From JBGAMH01 sp044222045 (GTDB lineage Bacteria; Eisenbacteria; RBG-16-71-46), in contig JBGAOB010000002.1 of NCBI GenBank assembly GCA_044222045.1, forward strand, positions 6,729-70,728: a stretch of 64,000 bases of DNA, written 5' to 3'. This document shows, piece after piece, positions 16,895 to 25,350 of the stretch. The notes below the pieces were generated by a model. It was given only the letters and a program-made list of their open reading frames with translations, ran no database searches and had not been told where the DNA came from. Position 1 is the first letter of the stretch; the number at the start of each line of letters is the position of its first letter. Position numbers and translations under genes: made by a program.

Positions 16895-17381
16895 CGAGCA
16901 CCTCCAAGAAATCCAGAACGGAGCAGAACGTCGAGTCGCGGTTCCGCAACAGCCGCCGACGCGGAAACCACCGGAACTGGGAACGGACAGCGGGGGCTTC
17001 CGCTCGTGGGGCGAAACCAGACGCCACATCGAGGGGGGGCTCGAGTCGAGCATCCGGTAACTGAGCACTCGAACTTCTAGTTGTTGGACCTGCGGCCCGC
17101 ATGGAGGGACGCGGACTCGGGCAGTATAGAAATTGTCCGCGGCTTTTCAAGCATCGAATCGCCCCGTTCGGGTGGATTCTTCTCGCGTGATCAGAAGGGT
17201 TTGGCGGCGCTGAAGCCAGTTCTCGTGCAGTGCGTCCACAGTCGATCGGATGGGCCGAGAGTTTGGTGTGGCGCGTCGATGTTGCGTGGTGCGGAATGTC
17301 ACCTGAGACGACAGCGCGGCGCGGGCTCGCGGGGGGGCGACCTGTCGCCGCGATTCTCCGGAGAGAACGGCGCCCGGCCGT
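16895..17381. other. Intergenic region upstream of the twin secreted proteins (487 bp)
   Basis: No gene found. The region 17050-17230 has clearly lower GC than the flanks. It holds the leader and promoter of the leftward secreted-protein operon (promoter at 17123-17150). The right part, 17240-17381, lies after the stop of the esterase gene and shows no strong terminator. The open frames across it have no support. Confidence 0.6.
17123..17150 (-). promoter_or_regulatory. Near-consensus sigma-70 promoter
   Basis: On the minus strand TTGAAA (complement of 17145-17150) and TATACT (complement of 17123-17128) are separated by 16 nt. Each hexamer differs from consensus at one position. It points at the gene starting at 16894. 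It is the best promoter in the window. Confidence 0.7.
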
Positions 17382-18425
17382 TCAGCCCCCGTTGACCGGG
17401 CCGTGCGAGGCGGGGGCGGATCCGCCGGCGATCGCGGCCGCCAGCCGCGGCAGGCTGGCGTCGAAGCGGTAGCTCACGTTCATGTGGCCGTCGCGGAACT
17501 CCTCGTGCACGTGCGGGATGCCGCGCCGCCGCAGTTCGGCCGCGAACATCCGCGCGCCGTGGTGCAGGTGGTACTCGTCGCGCGTGCCGCAGTCCAGGAA
17601 CAGCAGCCTCAGCGAGCGCAGCGCCGCCTCGTGGCGCGGCAGCAGCACGAGCGGGTCGTGCTCGAGCCACCGGCGCCACACGTCTTCCCGCACCGCGCCG
17701 GTCGCCAGGTCGAACGGCAGCGCCACGCCGAGCTCCTCGGCCGGCTCGGGCGAGTAGCAGGCGGCCATGCCGAGCACGTTGTACGCCGCGAAGTCGTCCT
17801 TGCCCTTCTGGAGCTTCGCCTCGAACGCCTCGAGGAACGCGCGAGGGCCGCCGGCTTCCTGCAGCACGGTGCATGCGAGCGGGAACTCCGTCCGGTAGCA
17901 GTACTCGAAGCACATGTCGCCGCTGTGGCAGGCGAGCGCGCCGAAGACGTCCGGGTGGCGCATGCCGAGCACCATCGCGCCGTAGCCGCCCGAGGACTTG
18001 CCGACCACGCCGCGGTGGTCGCGTGACGCGAGCGTGCGGAAGCGCTCGTCCGCCCACGGCACCAGCTCGCCCACGACGTGGTCCTCGTAGCGGCCGGTGG
18101 CCGACGAGTTCACGTACTGCGAGCCGCCGAAGCGCGTGAAGCAGTCGGGCATCACCAGGATCGCCTCGGGGGCGCCGGCCGCGATCAGCCGGTCCATGCG
18201 CTCGTCGAGCGACGGCGACCACACGTTGTCGTTCAGCAGCATGCGCCCGCGGCCGGCGAAGCCGCTCAGCACCACGATCACCGGGTAGCGCCGCCCGGGC
18301 TGCGCGTCGTAGGACGGGGGCAGGTACACGGGCACGCGCCGCTCGTGCGGATCGCCGGCGGCGTTGCCCCGGAGGACGCGGCTCTCGAACGTCTCGATGA
18401 CCACGCGACCGCGCGGGTGCGTCAT
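17382..18425 (-). CDS. Esterase, alpha/beta-hydrolase fold (esterase D/enterochelin esterase-like)
   Basis: 347 residues from an ATG with GGAGGA upstream that overlaps the stop of the membrane protein gene (ATGA), so the two are translationally coupled. The fold is that of the putative-esterase family PF00756: VYLPPSYD and YPVIVVLSGF near the start, the nucleophile elbow GKSSGGYG, an aspartate in FLDCGTRDEYH and the catalytic histidine in FRDGHMNVSYRF. Such enzymes hydrolyse carboxylic esters such as S-formylglutathione, acyl sugars or siderophore esters. No signal peptide, so it acts in the cytoplasm. Its partner is a membrane TPR protein, which hints at envelope glycolipid or polysaccharide modification, but that is inference. 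Confidence 0.88.
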   Translation of the reverse strand: MTHPRGRVVIETFESRVLRGNAAGDPHERRVPVYLPPSYDAQPGRRYPVIVVLSGFAGRGRMLLNDNVWSPSLDERMDRLIAAGAPEAILVMPDCFTRFGGSQYVNSSATGRYEDHVVGELVPWADERFRTLASRDHRGVVGKSSGGYGAMVLGMRHPDVFGALACHSGDMCFEYCYRTEFPLACTVLQEAGGPRAFLEAFEAKLQKGKDDFAAYNVLGMAACYSPEPAEELGVALPFDLATGAVREDVWRRWLEHDPLVLLPRHEAALRSLRLLFLDCGTRDEYHLHHGARMFAAELRRRGIPHVHEEFRDGHMNVSYRFDASLPRLAAAIAGGSAPASHGPVNGG

Positions 18426-20388
18426 GGCGTGTGTCCTCCGGAAGCCGGGTTCGTGAACGACGCGACGCGGCCCACGCGCAGGCCGCGGCGCTCGAGCGTG
18501 CGCGCGAGCGGCGCGATCGTGGAATCGCGCGACCAGTCGGGCCGCACCTCCCGCAACGCCTGGAACTCGCGCGCGGCGGGTTCGTCGAGGCGCGCGGCGA
18601 GCAGGCCGGCCACGAGGTCGCGGCGCGCGATCCAGTCCTGGGGATTGAGCCACACCGCGGCCTTGGTCTCGAGCAGTGCGTACTTGGAACTGCGCCCGGC
18701 GAGCAACTCGCCGAGCGCCGCGTGCCCCTCGGGTCGCCCGATGCCGGCGAGGTTCGCCTGCGCCACGGCGCGGCGTGCGCCCAGCGAGTCGCCGGCCGCG
18801 AGCGCGCCGCTGGCCTCGCGCAGGCGGGCCGCCCACGCGGCGGAATCGTCGCGTGCGCCGAGCTGCCGCCAGCTCGCTTCGGCGGTGGCGCGGTCGCCCG
18901 ACCACATCGCCGCCCAGCCGTACCAGTAGAGCTGGTCGCGCGTGACCTGCCGCGCCGCGGCGCGGCGCAGCGCGTGCATCGCCCCCGCGTGGCGGTCCAG
19001 CAGCATCAGGTCGCACGCCACCTGGAAGTAGGGATCGTCCGCCGCCGTGTACAGCCGTTCGAAGTGCTCGCCGTTCCAGAACAGGAACACGCACGGGTGC
19101 TCGTTCGCGGTGGTGTCGGAGAACTGCGAGTAGAAGTAGGACTCGATCGTGGGGTCGCGGTACAGGTCGCGGATCGCCGGCCCGTTGCCCACCTGGAAGC
19201 CGGCCCAGGGCGGCAGCACCGCGAAGAAGAAGCGCGTGCCGGGTTCGGGCGCGGGCACGCTCGATCGCAACTCGCGACGCAGTTGCGCGGTGAGCTGCGC
19301 GCCGCGCTCGAAGTACCAGGCGGGGAAGTGCGAGGTCCAGCCCCACGCGCCTTCCTCCACCGCGAACGCGCGCGTGGCGGTGGCGCCGGCGTGCCACCAC
19401 AGCAGGCCCGCCGTGAGCCCGAGCCAGCCGAGTCGACCGATGCGCCGCGCGGCGTGCGCCACGAGCAGGGCCGCGCCGACCGCGGCGAGCGTGGCGTGGT
19501 AGCCGCTCCAGATGTACGACACGGGCCCGGTCGCGAACGCGAACAGCACGAGCCACGCGATCGCGAACCGCACGGGCGAGGGCGCGGGCGCCGGCGCGTG
19601 AGGGTGCGGCTTCGCGCGGGTCGCGGCCGCGGCACCCGCGGCATCGGGCCGGGGCGACGCGCCCAGCCACAGCGCGAGCGCCCCGAGCAGCGCGAGCGCC
19701 ACCGGCGCGGGCGGCGTGGACAGCAGCGCCGCGACGAAGCCCGAAGGATGCTCGAGCCCGAGCAGCGACTGGCCCACGTGCACGAGGCCGGCGGCCATGT
19801 GTGACGGATCGAAGTGCAGCCGCGCGGCGGCGGCGCCCATGTGGCCGCGCAGCCACTGCGTGNCGGCAGCGACGACTCCTTGGAGAGCGCCGCCACGAGC
19901 GCCGGCAGCAGCGCCCAGCCGTGGCGCCGCCGACGGAACAGCGCCAGCGCGCCGAGCGCCCCGACGAGCGCGAGCAGGTCCTGGCTGCACGAGATCCAGC
20001 GCAGGTTCACCTCGTGGAACGGCATCACCGCGTAGGCGAGCAGTCCCGCGAGCGCCGCGGGCCACGGCACGAACACGAGCAGCAGGTCCATGAGCAGCGC
20101 GAGCGCCGCCAGGAACAGCCCGAACTGGGCGGTGTGGAACACCCACGGCGCGCCGTCGCCCACGCTCGAGAACAGCTCGAACCACACCTGCCGCGCGAGC
20201 GGGCGGAAGTAGTTGCCGAGTCCCCGCGGGTCGGCCACGGATTCGATCAGCGAGCGGGTGCGCGCGTCCTCGAGGAACAGGTAGTCGTCGTTGAGCAGTC
20301 CCGAGGCGAGGGCGCGCCAGTACAGCGCGGCCAGCCCGAGCACGCCCAACGCGAGGCCCAACGGACGAGGCGGGGTGCGGGAGTTCAC
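18422..20388 (-). CDS. Multi-pass membrane protein with TPR tail, interrupted by an assembly gap
   Basis: Reads from GTG at 20388 as NSRTPPRPLGLALGVLGL with several membrane helices to 19863, where the frame reaches the single N. The remainder, TQWLRGHMG onward, continues in another frame to 18422. Together they give the same plan as the 7045-8922 protein: N-terminal DDYLFLEDAR and YFRPLARQVWFE, about ten hydrophobic segments, then a soluble TPR-like C-terminal part (WYGWAAMWSGDRATAEASWRQLG, SLGARRAVAQANLAGIG, ALGELLAG). Compared with the paralogue about 40 residues are missing at the N, so the N probably marks an unsequenced gap and not a real frameshift. Membrane glycosyltransferase-like; function unknown. 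The esterase gene follows with coupled translation. Confidence 0.6.
19863..19863. other. Ambiguous base marking an assembly gap
   Basis: The only N in the window. The coding frame of the membrane protein changes exactly here, and by comparison with the paralogue at 7045-8922 about 40 codons are missing. Confidence 0.85.
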
Positions 20389-20548
20389 GGCGGCGCACTC
20401 TACGCGGCCCGGGCACGGGGGCCAACGGCGCGGCGGGCCCGGTGCGGGCGAAGCGCGGAGCGACGGTCGCCGGGCGGAGGTCGGCCGCGAGGCGGGCCCA
20501 GATGGACGTAACTCCGCGCCGGGCCTCGGCCGATAACGCCGGCGGACG

Positions 20549-22159
20549 ATGGCACCCACGGCTCGGAACATGAACTCGATCGATCAGCGCTCTTCTCCCG
20601 CCCGCTCCCGACTGCGTCGCGCCCACTGGCTGCTGTGGGGCGTGACGTTCACGCTGTTGCTGTCGCTGGCGCTCACCGTGCCGGCGCTGTACGTGCCGCT
20701 GCGCGAACTGGCCGGGCTCGACGAGGAGTTCCAGTGGATCCGCGACGCGTACCCGGTTCTGGTGGCACTCGTGGGGCTCGTGGTGGTGTTCGTGCTGTAC
20801 ACCGCGCTCAAGCAGGCCGAGCTCGACCGCACGCGCACCGCGCTGGAGCGCGAGGAGCGCGAGAAGGAGGGCGTGCGCACGCGGCTCTCCGAGTTGTCGT
20901 CGCTCTTCCAGGTGTCCACCACGCTGCACATGCAGCTGCGGCTGGAAGTCATCCTCGAGATCATCGTGCGCCGCGTCGTCAACACGCTGGGCGCGCAGCA
21001 GGCCTCGATCATGATCCTGAACCCCGAGTCCGGCGTGCTCGAAACGCGCGCGTCGTACGGGCTCGAGGCCGAGTTCTCGCGCGGTGCGCAGCGACGCGTG
21101 GGTGAGGGCATCGCCGGCTGGGTGGCGATGCGGCGCGAGGCCGTGCTGCTGGGCCAGCGCGCGCCGGGCGACGAACTGGGCCGGCACTACAAGACCAACC
21201 GCAACATCACGTCGGCCGTGTCGATGCCGCTGCTGCTGGGCGAGCGCGTGCTGGGCGTGCTGAACGTGAACCGCATCGGCCACGACGAGTCGTTCGGCGA
21301 GACGCACGTGGAGATGCTGCGCACGTTCGCCGAGCACGTGGCGGCCGTGATCGACCGCGCCGCGGCGCTGGAACGACTGGGCGATCGCGCACGCCGGCTG
21401 GAAGCGGACAACGAGAAGCTGAGCGAGCTGAACCGGCTGAAGGACGTCTTCCTGGCCACCGCCACGCACGAGTTGAAGAGCCCGCTGGGCTCGGTGCTGG
21501 CGTATGCGGACCTGCTCGAGGACGAGGACGGACGCCTGAGCCGGGAGCAGGCGCGGGAGTTCGTGGGCCGGTTGCGCGCGGAGGCGCAACGGCTGATGGC
21601 GCTGGTCGAGGACATCCTGGACCTGTCGCGGCTCGAGAGCGGCAAGCTCGCGCTCAAGTCGCGGGTGGTGACGCCGGCCGACCTGGTGCGCGGCGCGGTG
21701 GAGACGAGCCGCGGCACGGCGCGCAAGCGCGGCGTGGAACTGGTCGAGGAAGTGCCGGCCACGCTGCCGGGGCTGGCGATGGACGAAGTGCGCATGCGGC
21801 AGGCCGTGGCGACGCTGATCGCCCGGGCGCTGCAGGTGACCCCGAAGGGCGGCAAGGTGACGGTGCGGGCCCACGAGGACGCCCGGTGCTGCCGGATCGA
21901 AGTGCTGGATGGCGGCGCGCCTGTGCGGCCGGAGGCAGCCACGCACCTGTTCGAGCTCTTCCAGCACGGCGCTCCGGAGGGCGACGCCTCCGACGGACCG
22001 TCCCCGGGTATCTCGCTGCACCTGGTCCGGCGCCTGGCCGAGCTGCACGGCGGCCACGTGGGCTACGACCACAACGAACGCAATGGCAACGTCTTCTGGG
22101 TGCGCCTGCCGTCACCGGAAGCGGCTGTGCTCGACGAGCCGGAGGCGCGCGCCGCCTGA
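20549..22159 (+). CDS. GAF-domain sensor histidine kinase with degenerate ATP-binding domain
   Basis: 536 residues. Two membrane helices (about residues 28-50 and 70-90) are followed by a coiled coil (AELDRTRTALEREEREKEGVR region), a GAF domain (about 110-275) and a HisKA domain with an intact H-box (FLATATHELKSPLGSVL). The C-terminal HATPase part has the right length, but both N-box asparagines are missing (VATLIARALQVTP), the G1 box reads DGGAPV and the glycine-rich G2 box reads SPGISLHLV. Autophosphorylation is therefore doubtful. It may act as a phosphatase or scaffold partner. No response regulator is adjacent. The ATG at 20570 is an alternative start. It lies just upstream of rpmH, where dnaA often sits. 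Confidence 0.85.
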   Translation: MAPTARNMNSIDQRSSPARSRLRRAHWLLWGVTFTLLLSLALTVPALYVPLRELAGLDEEFQWIRDAYPVLVALVGLVVVFVLYTALKQAELDRTRTALEREEREKEGVRTRLSELSSLFQVSTTLHMQLRLEVILEIIVRRVVNTLGAQQASIMILNPESGVLETRASYGLEAEFSRGAQRRVGEGIAGWVAMRREAVLLGQRAPGDELGRHYKTNRNITSAVSMPLLLGERVLGVLNVNRIGHDESFGETHVEMLRTFAEHVAAVIDRAAALERLGDRARRLEADNEKLSELNRLKDVFLATATHELKSPLGSVLAYADLLEDEDGRLSREQAREFVGRLRAEAQRLMALVEDILDLSRLESGKLALKSRVVTPADLVRGAVETSRGTARKRGVELVEEVPATLPGLAMDEVRMRQAVATLIARALQVTPKGGKVTVRAHEDARCCRIEVLDGGAPVRPEAATHLFELFQHGAPEGDASDGPSPGISLHLVRRLAELHGGHVGYDHNERNGNVFWVRLPSPEAAVLDEPEARAA

Positions 22160-22344
22160 TCCGCGGCACGGGGCGGGCCCGGCGGTCGAACGGCCGGCTC
22201 GTCCGCCATGCGCCCCCTGTGCATCGCGCCGGGGATCGCCCCGCCCGAACCAGTCGGTCGGTCCGTCGCCCGATTCCCTGCCCGGCCCGGCCCGCATCTC
22301 CCGGCGGATCGGCATCCCGCCGAGCCCCGATCTCCCTCCGGGCC

Positions 22345-22374
22345 TTGACGCTTCGGACCCCCCTCCCGTAGGCT
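22345..22374 (+). promoter_or_regulatory. Candidate promoter of rpmH
   Basis: TTGACG (22345-22350) and TAGGCT (22369-22374) are separated by 18 nt and lie about 50 bp before the rpmH ATG. The -35 box is one base from consensus; the -10 box is weaker. Confidence 0.5.
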
Positions 22375-22421
22375 GCCCGACCTTTGCCACTCCACCTACC
22401 GATGCCGAGGTCCTTCGCACC

Positions 22422-22586
22422 ATGAAGCGCACTTTCCGTCCCCGCAACCGTCACCGGAAGAAGACGCATGGCTTCCGCGCCCGCATGTCGACGAAGGGCG
22501 GCCGCAAGGTCCTGTCCGCTCGCCGCAAGCAGGGCCGCAAGCGTCTGACCGTGTCGTCGGTCAAGACGACCAAGACGTCCCGATAA
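22422..22586 (+). CDS. rpmH: 50S ribosomal protein L34
   Basis: 54 residues with the standard L34 N-terminus MKRTFRPRNRHRKKTHGFRARM, the STKGGRKVLSARRKQGRKRL core and a C-terminal extension (TVSSVKTTKTSR) several residues longer than the 44-residue E. coli protein. L34 is a small, highly basic component of the large ribosomal subunit. The gene is too short to stand out among longer frames, but its codons and motif are unmistakable. It begins the rpmH-rnpA-yidD-yidC-jag block typical of replication-origin regions, with rnpA 47 bp downstream. GAGG lies upstream of the ATG, but at poor spacing. Confidence 0.97.
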   Translation: MKRTFRPRNRHRKKTHGFRARMSTKGGRKVLSARRKQGRKRLTVSSVKTTKTSR

Positions 22587-22633
22587 ACGCACCGTCCGCG
22601 CCGCTCGCGGCCGCGGTCATCCCGCGAGGCCTC

Positions 22634-23017
22634 GTGCCGAGCCCGCCGCCCTCCGAACGTCTTCTTTCCCAGCACCGACTTCGCAAGGGCGCCGACTACG
22701 CCACGGTCCGGGAACTCGGGACGGCGTTTCGCGGTCGCGCCTGCCTGCTCCTCGCGTACGCCCGCTCGGGAGAGATCTCCCGCGTGGGCTTCATCGCCAG
22801 CAAGCGGGGCGTGGGTGGCGCGGTACAGCGCAATCGCGCGCGGCGCAGGTTGCGCGAGATCGTGCGGCGTCGCTGGCCGCGCATGCCGCATGAGGGGTTC
22901 CTGCTCGTGTTCATCGCCTCCCGCGCCACGCTCACCACGGCGCACCAGCAGTTGGCCAGCGAGGTGGAGAGCCTGCTCGCGCACGCCGGCGCCTTGAAGC
23001 CGGTGAGCGAAGCCTGA
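22634..23017 (+). CDS. rnpA: Ribonuclease P protein component
   Basis: 127 residues from a GTG start. RnpA is the basic protein cofactor of RNase P, which trims the 5' leader of pre-tRNA. The signature RNR motif is seen in GAVQRNRARRRLREIVRR (about residues 62-79). It is preceded by LRKGADYATVRELGTAFRGRACLL and RVGFIASKRGVGG. Length is within the usual 110-130. It lies 47 bp after rpmH and 5 bp before yidD. No other start is better supported. Confidence 0.95.
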   Translation: MPSPPPSERLLSQHRLRKGADYATVRELGTAFRGRACLLLAYARSGEISRVGFIASKRGVGGAVQRNRARRRLREIVRRRWPRMPHEGFLLVFIASRATLTTAHQQLASEVESLLAHAGALKPVSEA

Positions 23018-23022
23018 GCCTC

Positions 23023-23232
23023 ATGCGTGCGTTCCTCCTGTTCCTGATCCGCACGTACCAGACCCTTCGCCCCGCGTCGATGCGCGGGGCCTGCCGGCAC
23101 GTACCGTCCTGTTCCGAGTACGCGTTCCTCGCCGTCGAACGGCATGGCGCGCTGCGGGGAGGCTGGCTCGCGATCAAGCGCGTGGCCCGCTGTCATCCGC
23201 TCGGGACACACGGGCTGGACCCGGTCCCCTGA
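23023..23232 (+). CDS. yidD: Membrane protein insertion efficiency factor YidD
   Basis: 69 residues, ATG start. YidD is a small membrane-associated protein encoded between rnpA and yidC in most bacteria; it helps YidC/Sec insert inner-membrane proteins. The family landmarks are visible: LIRTYQTLRPASMRGACRH, PSCSEYAFLAVERHGALRGGWLAIKRVARCHPLG (cited as separate segments) and a C-terminal GLDPVP. Three conserved cysteines at positions 24, 30 and 57 fit the family. The gene is 5 bp after rnpA and 2 bp before yidC, so it is cotranscribed. Confidence 0.95.
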   Translation: MRAFLLFLIRTYQTLRPASMRGACRHVPSCSEYAFLAVERHGALRGGWLAIKRVARCHPLGTHGLDPVP

Positions 23233-23234
23233 CC

Positions 23235-25055
23235 ATGGATCGCAGAACCGTTCTGACGCTGCTCGTCGTTCTGCTGGTGTTCGCCGGCTTCTCGGCCCTG
23301 CAGAGCCGCTACGCCCCCAAGCGCAAGCCCGTGCCGCCCGCGGTCGCGGAATCCACGCTCGCGCACTCCGACTCGAATGCCGCGGACACCACGCAGGTGC
23401 GCTCGCTGTCGGGCGCCGCGTCGATGTCGCCGTCGTCGCCGACCGCCGCCGCACCGGTCGCGGTGTCGCTGCCCGTGCGCGAGGTGTCGCTGGAGACGCC
23501 GCTCTACCACGCGGTGTTCAGCAGCCGCGGTGCACGCCTGCTGTCGGTGGAGCTCAAGCAGCACGCAGCCGCGCACGGCGTGTCGAACTACGGTGTGCAC
23601 CCGAACCGCCGCCCGCGCCGCGGGCAGGAGATTCCCGAGGGCGACCGCGTCGTGCTCGCGAACTCGCCGCTGTTCGGGCTCGACCTGGGCTCGCGCGGCT
23701 CGCTGCGCTCGCTGTCGGACGTCGTGTACGCGGTCGCCGAGAGCGCCGACGCCTCCGGCCAGGTGCGCGCGCTCACGTTCACGTCGAGCGACTCGGCGTC
23801 GGGCACGCTGCTGCGGCAGACCTGGCGCGTGCGCGAGAACACCTACGCGCTCGACCTCGAGGTGGAGGTCCGCGGCCTGCCCGACTCGTGGCGGCTGTCG
23901 GAGTACTCGCTCACGTCGCGCACGTGGCCGCTGATCACCGAGGCGAACTTCCAGCAGGAGCAGCGCTCCGTGCGCGGCGTGAGCCTGGTGGGCACGAACC
24001 TGCACCGCGACGGCGCGGGCGGGCTCGTGAACAAGCCGGTCAAGGTGCACGACGGCGCGGCGCGCTTCGCCGGCGTGCAGTCGCACTACTTCATGGCGCT
24101 CGTCGCCAGCACCGGGGACGCCGGCCGCGCGGCCATCACCGGCGGTGCGAACGCGAACTTCACCACCGAGCAGCTGCAGCGCATGCCGCCGAGCACGCCG
24201 AAGCAGATGCCGACCGCCATCGGCACGCTGGTGATGCCGCTGCCCACGGCGAGCGCGCCGGTGCAGCGGTTCATCGCCTACTTCGGCCCCGGCGACTACG
24301 AGACGCTGCACAAGCTGGGCTTCGACCTCGACCGCGCGGTGGACCTGGGCTGGAACTGGATCACGCCGGTCAGCAAGCTGCTGCTGGCGCTGCTCAAGGC
24401 GATCGAACGGCTGGTGCACAACTACGGGCTCACGATCATCCTGCTGGCCACGCTCGTGCGGCTGCTGCTGCACCCGGTCAACATGTCGAGCATGAAGAGC
24501 ATGCGCTCCATGACCAAGCTGCAGCCCGAGATCGAGCGCCTGCGCGAGAAGTACAAGAACGACCCGCAGGCCCTGAACACGGCCACGATGGCGCTGTACA
24601 AGGAGAACAAGGTCAACCCGGCGGGCGGCTGCGTGCCGATGCTGCTGCAGATGCCGCTGTTCATCGCGCTCTACTCGGTGCTGATGAGCGCCATCGACCT
24701 GCGGCAGGCGCCGTTCGTGGGCTGGATCCACGACCTGTCGGCGCCCGACCAGCTGTTCGCGCTCGGGCCGCTGCCCCTGCGCGTGCTTCCCATCCTGATG
24801 GCCCTGACGGGGTTCCTGTCCCAGGTGCTGGCGCCCACGAATCCGCAGCAGGCGCCCACCATGTACATGATGAACTTCGTCATGCTGTTCTTCTTCTACA
24901 ACCTGCCTTCGGGTCTGGTGCTCTACTGGACCGTGATGAACGTGCTGACGGCGCTGCAGCAGTGGATGGTCAACCGCAGCGACGTCGGCGTGGTCGTGGT
25001 TCCGGAGGCCGCGGGAAAGGGCGGCAAGGCCGGGAACCCCAGGCGCCGCGGGTAG
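23235..25055 (+). CDS. yidC: Membrane protein insertase YidC
   Basis: 606 residues, of the long Gram-negative type. A single N-terminal membrane helix (residues ~6-22) is followed by a large periplasmic beta domain (~60-340: VSLETPLYHAVFSSRGARL through YFGPGDYETLHKLGFDLDR) and the five-helix insertase core from about residue 370 (LLKAIERLVHNYGLTIILLATLVRLLLHPVN). The core has the conserved GCVPMLLQMPLFIALYSVL helix hairpin and ends in a basic tail (RRRG). YidC inserts membrane proteins alone or with SecYEG. The large periplasmic domain supports a diderm host. It starts 2 bp after yidD. Confidence 0.96.
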   Translation: MDRRTVLTLLVVLLVFAGFSALQSRYAPKRKPVPPAVAESTLAHSDSNAADTTQVRSLSGAASMSPSSPTAAAPVAVSLPVREVSLETPLYHAVFSSRGARLLSVELKQHAAAHGVSNYGVHPNRRPRRGQEIPEGDRVVLANSPLFGLDLGSRGSLRSLSDVVYAVAESADASGQVRALTFTSSDSASGTLLRQTWRVRENTYALDLEVEVRGLPDSWRLSEYSLTSRTWPLITEANFQQEQRSVRGVSLVGTNLHRDGAGGLVNKPVKVHDGAARFAGVQSHYFMALVASTGDAGRAAITGGANANFTTEQLQRMPPSTPKQMPTAIGTLVMPLPTASAPVQRFIAYFGPGDYETLHKLGFDLDRAVDLGWNWITPVSKLLLALLKAIERLVHNYGLTIILLATLVRLLLHPVNMSSMKSMRSMTKLQPEIERLREKYKNDPQALNTATMALYKENKVNPAGGCVPMLLQMPLFIALYSVLMSAIDLRQAPFVGWIHDLSAPDQLFALGPLPLRVLPILMALTGFLSQVLAPTNPQQAPTMYMMNFVMLFFFYNLPSGLVLYWTVMNVLTALQQWMVNRSDVGVVVVPEAAGKGGKAGNPRRRG

Positions 25056-25350
25056 GCGCGGTGTCGCGATTCGGCATGGCGGGACGGGCCCGTGCCGAAG
25101 TAGTCTTGCCCGTCTCACTCGACGCGGCCCCAGTGGCCGCGCGGCCCGGCGAACGACCCGCTCCCGGCGCGTGCTGACGCGCGACGGTGCGAGCGGACGA
25201 GCGCGGCCGCGCCCCGGGGCTCCATCCAAAAGAACGCGGATCCGCGACATGACGAGCCACGTTCGCGCCACGGCATCGAGCCGATCGGCGCGGGCGCCCG
25301 ATGGGGCGACGCTCGTCACCGCCAGAGGTTCGCGCATTCCGGGGAATCAC

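Noticed and set aside
18422..20388. Calling the membrane/TPR gene a pseudogene
   Set aside because: The frame changes exactly at the ambiguous base, so an assembly gap explains it better than mutation.
20389..22421. dnaA or replication origin boxes next to rpmH
   Set aside because: The gene upstream of rpmH is a histidine kinase and no cluster of TTATCCACA-type boxes was seen in the interval.
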